Assembly: GCA_023133315.1 (NCBI GenBank)
Contig: JAGLWR010000015.1
Span: 1-13,664, forward strand
Length of the DNA stretch: 13,664 bases
Direction: 5' to 3'
Source: Methanomicrobia archaeon
GTDB taxonomy: Archaea > Methanobacteriota_B > Thermococci > Methanofastidiosales > B48-G16
In this document: in pieces, positions 6,051 through 11,326 of the stretch
Layout: each line of letters starts with the position of its first letter
How positions within the stretch are numbered: position 1 is the first letter of the stretch
Notes under the pieces: generated by a model
Database searches by the model: none
Seen by the model: the letters and a program-made list of their open reading frames with translations, nothing else
Told to the model about the DNA's origin: nothing
Position numbers and translations under genes: made by a program

Positions 6051-6551
6051 CTAATATATCGTTACCTTATCGATACCATCGAGTTCAAGGATCGCTGACA
6101 GTAATTCTCCCGGTATTTTTTTCTCTGTGATTATTGTCAGTTTAGGATCCGGGTATAAATACGGATCCTCTGCCAGTACCTGCCGTATACTTATCCCTTC
6201 TCTTGAGATTATAGAAGAGACTTCGGCCACAATCCCAGGTTTTCGCGCTGATGCATAGATCTCTACTATCCCGAATCTCATTTTCTTCGCCAGCTCGTTA
6301 TAAAAGCTGACAGAATTTAGATTCTTAAATATTTCAGAGAGCTCTTCATGTTTTAGGATTATTTTCACAGTATCTTTTACGACTCGTCTATCAACACTGA
6401 GAACTTTTGCTATGCTCGTATACGGTATTTCTATGTCGTTGCAGTATATTTTTTCGTCCTCTTTAACTTTTAATCCGTATTTAAGCAGAAGAGATGCTAT
6501 CTCTTTTCTCATAGGATAACTATCAAAGTAGTGTCCTATTTCATTCCACAT
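6051..6551 (-). CDS. ACT-domain regulator of amino acid metabolism (COG2150 type)
   Basis: 166 aa. The N-terminal half looks like a winged or simple helix-turn-helix (about 10-75), with PYTSIAKVLSVDRRVVKDTV as the likely recognition segment. The C-terminal half (about 94-166) is an ACT domain: FGIVEIYASARKPGIVAEVS, then SIISREGISIRQVLAED, with final strand IDKVTIY. ACT domains bind amino acids and change oligomeric state. This arrangement matches the archaeal predicted regulator of amino acid metabolism. Target and ligand are unknown; being first in the operon with the TudS-like and deacetylase genes, it may autoregulate them. GGAG lies only 1 nt before the ATG at 6551, too close for a normal site; a TATA-like CATAAAAGAG (6580-6571) 20-29 nt upstream suggests a near-leaderless start. 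A frameshift or truncation is not seen. Confidence 0.8.
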   Translation of the reverse strand: MWNEIGHYFDSYPMRKEIASLLLKYGLKVKEDEKIYCNDIEIPYTSIAKVLSVDRRVVKDTVKIILKHEELSEIFKNLNSVSFYNELAKKMRFGIVEIYASARKPGIVAEVSSIISREGISIRQVLAEDPYLYPDPKLTIITEKKIPGELLSAILELDGIDKVTIY

Positions 6552-6570
6552 ACTCCTTATCTCTCGTTCT

Positions 6571-6580
6571 CTCTTTTATG
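6571..6580 (-). promoter_or_regulatory. TATA-like box for the ACT/TudS/deacetylase operon
   Basis: On the minus strand CATAAAAGAG lies 20-29 nt before the ATG at 6551, in the 79-bp gap after the DUF2341 gene. The gap also has AAAAATTTTT (6623-6632), a weak candidate stop for the upstream gene. The element is poor in consensus. Confidence 0.35.
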
Positions 6581-6630
6581 GTTTTCTCTATGGGTGTTTA
6601 ACTTGTGCATAGAATAGCTGTCAAAAATTT

Positions 6631-8058
6631 TTAGCGAATCTCGACCTCTATCTCTATAGTTTCTAAAATAAAGTTTCCTTTTGCTTTTATCTTTATGATA
6701 TATAAACCAGAAGGAACTGACTCTGGTATATCCAAAGATATCGTATACGTCTGAATAGACCTTTTAAGTATGTCGGCAGCTTTTGGTGAGATCTCAATTC
6801 TCGCCCATGGTAAGTTAAGAACTTCCAATTTTACGTTGTGAGCTTTCAGTATACCTTTGTTATAAACGTCTACAAGTATCTCGTTCTCTCCTTTCTCCAG
6901 AGTTAATCTTCCTACTTTCATTCCATTTTCTACTGCAAAAGTTCCTTCAGACCCTATATTTATGATATCAACGCCCCATAGATTTTGTATGATGGGTGGT
7001 ATTTGAGAAACAGCTGGAACTCTCTGCTCGCTTCCGAGGGTTGTAGTAGGCTCGGGATGTGTGTATTTTCTTACTATAAAGTCATCGACCCACCCTCTTA
7101 CCTGCGCTGGAGCAAAACCTACTCTTCCTGCATCTAAATGAGTATTATCTGTAGCTATGATATCTGGGGTCTGATCAGCTTCTTTGTTCCACCAGAATCT
7201 ATGAGTGTTCTCGTAGATAGCATATCGTACCGTATGGATATTGTTGAATTCCCAGTAATAATCACTTGGTTCTGAGTAAATTCCGTTACTTCTCTCCCCA
7301 TTTATCCAGCTGTCTATTGTTATTCCTGGAGAATCGTAATTTCCATGCGAAAAATCAAGATAATAATGAGTGGAACTCGTTCCAGGGTTTTGAAGCCTTC
7401 CAACAAGAGCCATAGTTGCATTTGTTGGATAATTTAAGTCGGCCCAAAAGTCTACTCTGATCAAGAAATTATCAATAGTGAAATTTTTGGGATACATGTC
7501 TGCCTGAATATTATCTCCAGTGTCAAAGGTCATCCTTTCGTTTACTGCATCATACTGGGGTGTATCAAAACCCGACGCAGGTGTTCCATGAATATCCACC
7601 CATTTTACCATATCATAATTATCAGATGTGTTCGTTGAGAAATCATCAAAAAACTCAAAGGTATTCGTTCCATTGCTCGCAGAGCTTGCGGAAGGATTGC
7701 CGTAATACATATAAATTGTTGTTCCACCTATCGGGATTGAAGGAATCTTTATCCAGATTATGGAATCTCCAGATACGTTCCATTTTTCAATCCAATAATT
7801 CAGTACGTTGTTATTCGAATCTATAAATCTGATATCTTCTCCGTTAGTTTTAGCTTTTGAATAATCAAAACTCAAGTCAAGTGTGATCTTCACCTGATAA
7901 TCTGTTAAAGGCCCTCCTGTATTGTCTATTGTTACAGATAATCTGTACTGCCAGTCATAGTTCCACCACGAATCAGCTTTTGTTTGCGGAGTGTTCACTA
8001 CGGATAAGAAGACTAAAATGACAACTACCACTGATACACTTTTTACTCTCATATTCAT
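6631..8058 (-). CDS. Secreted DUF2341-domain protein with lectin-like and NEW3-like domains
   Basis: 475 aa. A signal peptide is clear: basic start, hydrophobic core VVVVILVFLSVV, likely cleavage after A28 before DSWWNYDWQYR. Then comes DUF2341 (about 36-135; NGEDIRFIDSNNN, YWIEKWN, GTTIYMYYGNPSASSASNG). A concanavalin/LamG-like beta region (about 136-345) ends in GWVDDFIVRKYTHPEPTTTL with LGSEQ, the usual end of such proteins. The C-terminal ~110 residues (LTLEKGENEILVDVYNKG, NVKLEVLNLPWARIEISP) resemble a CARDB/NEW3-like beta-sandwich. Five sequons are visible (N94, N129, N143, N192, N213). No C-terminal membrane helix or sorting motif is seen, so it is released or held by other surface proteins. 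DUF2341 proteins are thought to bind glycans or form cell-surface structures; the ligand is unknown. No Shine-Dalgarno precedes the ATG at 8058; an ATG at 8052 is an alternative. Confidence 0.85.
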   Translation of the reverse strand: MNMRVKSVSVVVVILVFLSVVNTPQTKADSWWNYDWQYRLSVTIDNTGGPLTDYQVKITLDLSFDYSKAKTNGEDIRFIDSNNNVLNYWIEKWNVSGDSIIWIKIPSIPIGGTTIYMYYGNPSASSASNGTNTFEFFDDFSTNTSDNYDMVKWVDIHGTPASGFDTPQYDAVNERMTFDTGDNIQADMYPKNFTIDNFLIRVDFWADLNYPTNATMALVGRLQNPGTSSTHYYLDFSHGNYDSPGITIDSWINGERSNGIYSEPSDYYWEFNNIHTVRYAIYENTHRFWWNKEADQTPDIIATDNTHLDAGRVGFAPAQVRGWVDDFIVRKYTHPEPTTTLGSEQRVPAVSQIPPIIQNLWGVDIINIGSEGTFAVENGMKVGRLTLEKGENEILVDVYNKGILKAHNVKLEVLNLPWARIEISPKAADILKRSIQTYTISLDIPESVPSGLYIIKIKAKGNFILETIEIEVEIR

Positions 8059-8155
8059 TATTTTTTATATATCATAGAAGATTTTAAAAATCTTTCTATT
8101 GTTTTGCTTTGATGTAGAGTACGGAAAACCTTTATAAACTCTTCTTAGATTAATA
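8059..8155. promoter_or_regulatory. Divergent promoter region between DUF2341 and redox genes
   Basis: For the plus gene, GGAAAACC followed by TTTATAAACT (8131-8140) is a good BRE/TATA pair; a start about 25 nt on would be near 8158, giving a short leader with the Shine-Dalgarno. For the minus gene two TATA-like elements exist: GATATATAAA (8073-8064), too close to the ATG at 8058, and TTTTTAAAAT inside the palindrome at 8078-8094, which fits a start near the ATG. Confidence 0.6.
8078..8094. repeat. Perfect 17-nt palindrome (candidate operator)
   Basis: AAGATTTTAAAAATCTT is an exact inverted repeat with 8-bp arms around one central base. It lies 20-36 nt upstream of the DUF2341 start, over a TATA-like element, and about 40 bp from the TATA box of the redox gene. 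This could be a dimer-binding operator; AT-rich composition makes chance occurrence possible. Confidence 0.4.
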
Positions 8156-8161
8156 GTGGAA

Positions 8162-8167
8162 GGCGAT
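8162..8167 (+). promoter_or_regulatory. Ribosome binding site of the redox fusion gene
   Basis: GGCGAT, one mismatch from the local GGTGAT core, stands 3 nt before the ATG at 8171. It argues against the in-frame GTG at 8156, which would add five residues and contain the site. Confidence 0.7.
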
Positions 8168-8170
8168 ACA

Positions 8171-9508
8171 ATGAAAAAGATGGCTTTAATTATACTGATA
8201 TTCCTCATACTCCCTTTTGTTACCTCTGAGAATAATGATTTTAAGGTTTATTTATTCTGGTCCGATGGATGTCCTCACTGCGAAGCTGAAAAAGAGTACC
8301 TGGATGAGATAAAGGACAACTATCCCGGAATGGAGATTATAATGTACAATGCGACAGAGAGTACGAAGACGTACAATCTCCTTAAAGAGTTTTGTGATGC
8401 GTACAATGTAACGTTTATTACCCCAATAATTTTCATTGGAAATGATTGCGTACCTGGATATGTCAGCAAAGAAACTACGGGCTTGGAGATAAAGGAAAAA
8501 CTGGATTACTGTCTTGAACATGGATGCATAGATCCCATGGAAAAGGTGAAAGGTATGGGAGAGATGACAAAAGAAAAAGCTGTCGAGATATCAAAAAATG
8601 ATCCGTTGGTCCAGGATCTTTTGAAAGAGTTTCCAAACGCAAGTTCTGAAGTAGATATAGGAGAAGAAATCTATACCGTAAAATGGGTTGCAAAAAGCAG
8701 GACTATTTATGTGGATATAGACCTGGAAGGAAATATTTTGGACAGCAGAGAAGAAAAAACAGAACTTATATCTATTCCTTTCATTGGAGAAATAGACCCT
8801 TCTGAGATAAGCTTACCTATTCTCACTATCGTAATCGGTGGTCTCGACGGATTCAATCCGTGTGCTATCTGGGTACTGTGCTTTCTACTCACTCTTTTGA
8901 TATACGTGCGAGACAGGAAAAGAATGTTGGTAGTTGGTGTGATCTTTGTTTCTACTTCAGCATTTGTGTATTTCCTCTTCATGACAGCGTGGCTGAATTT
9001 CTTTCTGTTAATAGGATACGTTGATATTGTGAGAATTATAATTGCGATAGTAGCAGTGACGGCAGGAATCGTCAATATGAAAGATTTTTTCTTTTTTAAG
9101 AGGGGAATTTCTCTCACGATACCTGAATCCAAAAAACCGGGGCTTATTAAAAGAATGAGAAATCTTATCAAGGAAGAAAGTATGGTTCCTTTGATTATAG
9201 GGACGATCACATTAGCATTCTTCGCCAATCTCATCGAACTCCTCTGTTCTGCAGGATTTCCTGCCATATACACACGAATACTCACGCTCAATGCTCTGCC
9301 TTCGATTCAATACTATCTCTACCTCGTTGCATACAATATTATTTACGTAATACCTCTATTTATAATTGTAATGGTATTTGTCATCACCATGGGAAGAAGA
9401 AAGCTCAGCGAAAGACAGGGAAGAATTCTGAAGCTCATAAGCGGAGCGTTGATGCTGATCCTTGGGCTGCTCTTATTACTGAAACCTGAGATTCTTATCG
9501 TCGGATAA
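8171..9508 (+). CDS. Thioredoxin-like/CcdA-DsbD-like membrane redox fusion
   Basis: 445 aa from the ATG at 8171. A signal peptide or N-terminal membrane anchor (residues 4-18) leads to an extracytoplasmic thioredoxin fold (about 24-118) with active site C34-P-H-C37 in FWSDGCPHCEAEK and probable cis-proline P85; C75, C93, C114 and C119 are extra. A soluble segment (about 122-205; VKWVAKSRTIYVDIDLEGNI) resembles a PepSY-like fold. From about 213 there are roughly six membrane helices with NPC (C231) early and LLCSAGFPAIYT (C359) late, the spaced cysteine pair of CcdA/DsbD transporters. Such proteins pass electrons from cytosolic thioredoxin through the membrane to outside disulfides. Having donor and acceptor domains in one chain suggests a self-contained thiol relay for exported cysteine proteins or metal handling. 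Good TATA and Shine-Dalgarno lie upstream. Direction of electron flow is inferred. Confidence 0.85.
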   Translation: MKKMALIILIFLILPFVTSENNDFKVYLFWSDGCPHCEAEKEYLDEIKDNYPGMEIIMYNATESTKTYNLLKEFCDAYNVTFITPIIFIGNDCVPGYVSKETTGLEIKEKLDYCLEHGCIDPMEKVKGMGEMTKEKAVEISKNDPLVQDLLKEFPNASSEVDIGEEIYTVKWVAKSRTIYVDIDLEGNILDSREEKTELISIPFIGEIDPSEISLPILTIVIGGLDGFNPCAIWVLCFLLTLLIYVRDRKRMLVVGVIFVSTSAFVYFLFMTAWLNFFLLIGYVDIVRIIIAIVAVTAGIVNMKDFFFFKRGISLTIPESKKPGLIKRMRNLIKEESMVPLIIGTITLAFFANLIELLCSAGFPAIYTRILTLNALPSIQYYLYLVAYNIIYVIPLFIIVMVFVITMGRRKLSERQGRILKLISGALMLILGLLLLLKPEILIVG

Positions 9509-9542
9509 AAAATCTTTTATTTCTTTCTGTTATAGGAAAAGT

Positions 9543-10448
9543 ATGATAGTATGTTTTGATCTCGAAGGTCCTATATCTCCACAGGACAATGCCTACGAAC
9601 TGATGAAACTTATCCCAAACGGTGACGAGATTTTTTCAAAGATATCGAGATACGACGATATCCTGGTATTGAAAAAGAAAGACTACGAAGCTGGGTACAC
9701 ATTGGCACTGATACTCCCGTTTTTAATCTCCCACAAAATAAATGAAGACGACATAGAAAGGGTTTCAGAAAAAGCTAAAATCAACGAAGGAGCAAAAGAA
9801 CTTGTATCCAGACTTAAAAAAAGGCATAAATTTTATATAATCTCCACAAGCTACGAGCAGCATGCTTATTCTATAGGAAAAAGGATAGGAGTGCCAAAAG
9901 AAAACATATACTGCACTGCGTTTCCGATAAACGACTATCTGTATTATGATATAGATCTTCAAAAAACAGAAAAACAGATAATAGACCTTAACAACAATGG
10001 GATAGAAGAGTTTTTCAATGAATTCTACGAAACCCTCGATGATACAATGAAAAAGATAATAGAAAATACAAAAGTCATTGGAGGAAAGCACAAAACGGAA
10101 GCAATTTACAAGGTTTTAGAAAGAGAAAAGGAAGATATAAAGAATGTGGTAGCCGTTGGAGACAGCATAACAGATTTTAAAATGTTAAAAGATGTAAAGG
10201 AAGGGGGAGGGATAAGTATCGTTTTTAATGGTAATGAGTATGCGATACCGTACGCAGAGTTTGCATTTGCAGGAACTACCCTGTTGCCGTTAGCTTCTTT
10301 CATCGAATCTCACAATAAGAAAGAATTTATAGAAAAATGGGGAGGGAAAGGATATTTCCATTATGTGGGTGAGGATATAGAAAAAATTATCTCGATTCAC
10401 AAAAAATTCAGGAACATAATGAGAGGAAAAGCCGGGGAGCTGGGATAA
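9543..10448 (+). CDS. HAD-superfamily phosphatase-like protein (EhaR/COG4030 type)
   Basis: 301 aa. HAD motif I is FDLEGPIS with nucleophile D6 and E8 where many phosphatases have a second Asp; DxEGP is, from memory, usual in the COG4030/EhaR family. Motif II is YIISTSYEQ (S101/T102), motif III lysine is K182 or K184 in GGKHKTEA, and motif IV is VAVGDSITDFKML (D207, D211). A helical cap probably occupies about 15-90 and an insertion about 105-175. The fold predicts Mg2+-dependent phosphoryl hydrolysis of a small substrate. EhaR is named after the Eha hydrogenase cluster of methanogens, but no hydrogenase gene is in this window, so the name should not be taken as function. No clear Shine-Dalgarno is present; T-rich TCTTTTATTT (9512-9521), about 22-31 nt before the ATG, may serve as TATA for a leaderless mRNA. 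The stop overlaps the next start by 1 nt. Confidence 0.82.
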   Translation: MIVCFDLEGPISPQDNAYELMKLIPNGDEIFSKISRYDDILVLKKKDYEAGYTLALILPFLISHKINEDDIERVSEKAKINEGAKELVSRLKKRHKFYIISTSYEQHAYSIGKRIGVPKENIYCTAFPINDYLYYDIDLQKTEKQIIDLNNNGIEEFFNEFYETLDDTMKKIIENTKVIGGKHKTEAIYKVLEREKEDIKNVVAVGDSITDFKMLKDVKEGGGISIVFNGNEYAIPYAEFAFAGTTLLPLASFIESHNKKEFIEKWGGKGYFHYVGEDIEKIISIHKKFRNIMRGKAGELG

Positions 10449-11326
10449 TGTTCGATGTTATAGGTTTTGGAGCTTTGAACGTTGATAAGATGTTTTTAGT
10501 CGACAAAATTCCACGAGCAGACCAGGGATGTCACGTGAAAAGAGAAGAAATAATGGCAGGAGGCTCTGCAGCCAATACTGTGTATGATCTGAGTATGATG
10601 GGTTTTAAAACGGGACACATAGGAAAAATAGGAGATGATCCGGAAGGGAAGTTTTTGCTCGAAAAATTTGGGGATGTGGACACGAAAGGAATTAGAAGAG
10701 TAAAAGGAGAGACAGGAGTCGCCTACGTTCTCGTTACTCCTCACGGAGAGAGAGCAATAGTAGTGAATCCTGGAGTAAATGATTATATACTTTTTAAAGA
10801 AATAGACCTTGATTATTTAAAATGCAAATACCTTCACTTCACATCATTCGCCTGTTCTCGATCTTTTTTATCTTTTGAAACTCAGAAAAATCTCGTGAAA
10901 AAGGTAAAATGCAAAATAACATTTGATCCTGGAGATATGTACAGTGGCATGGGATTAGAAGCGTTAAAGGGGATACTGGAGAAATCTTATGCTGTTTTTC
11001 CTACGAAAGAGGAAATAGAACTCATGACAAACCACACCTACAAAAAAGCTGCTGAAAAATTATTGAATATCGGATGCAGTGTGGTAGTTGTCACTCTGGG
11101 CAGAGAAGGATGTTATCTAAAAACTGATAAAGAGGAGTTTAAAATCAAAGCTCAAAACGTCTCTGTAAAAGATACCACAGGAGCGGGAGATGCGTTCAAC
11201 GCAGGTTTTTTGTCAGGACTTTTAAAAGATAAATCGCTGAAAGAATGCTGTGAGCTTGGAAACCGTATAGCTTCGTTAGTCATTCAGGATTACGGTGCGA
11301 GAATTCAGAATATCTCTATGATGTAG
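10448..11326 (+). CDS. PfkB-family carbohydrate/nucleoside kinase
   Basis: 292 aa, normal for ribokinase-like kinases. It starts FDVIGFGALNVDKMF, has the substrate-binding glycine pair in AGGSAANTVYDLSMMG (G38, G39), the IGKIGDDPEGK segment, the FPTKEEIELM motif and the C-terminal PfkB signature DTTGAGDAFNAGFLSG (242-257) with catalytic base D248 and anion hole GAG. It transfers phosphate from ATP to an OH group of a sugar, nucleoside or related molecule; the exact substrate cannot be read from these motifs. The ATG overlaps the HAD gene stop (TAATG), with G-rich sequence GGGGAGCTGGG just upstream, so the two are co-translated. A kinase paired with a phosphatase-like protein suggests control of one metabolite pool or sequential steps. 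The last 22 bases overlap convergent valS. Confidence 0.88.
   Translation: MFDVIGFGALNVDKMFLVDKIPRADQGCHVKREEIMAGGSAANTVYDLSMMGFKTGHIGKIGDDPEGKFLLEKFGDVDTKGIRRVKGETGVAYVLVTPHGERAIVVNPGVNDYILFKEIDLDYLKCKYLHFTSFACSRSFLSFETQKNLVKKVKCKITFDPGDMYSGMGLEALKGILEKSYAVFPTKEEIELMTNHTYKKAAEKLLNIGCSVVVVTLGREGCYLKTDKEEFKIKAQNVSVKDTTGAGDAFNAGFLSGLLKDKSLKECCELGNRIASLVIQDYGARIQNISMM

Noticed and set aside
8156..8170. GTG at 8156 as start of the redox fusion gene
   Set aside because: It would contain the GGCGAT ribosome binding site; the ATG at 8171 has correct spacing and a normal signal peptide.
8707..9291. Long minus-strand ORF inside the redox fusion gene
   Set aside because: It is antisense to the hydrophobic membrane domain, without a ribosome binding site or recognisable motifs.
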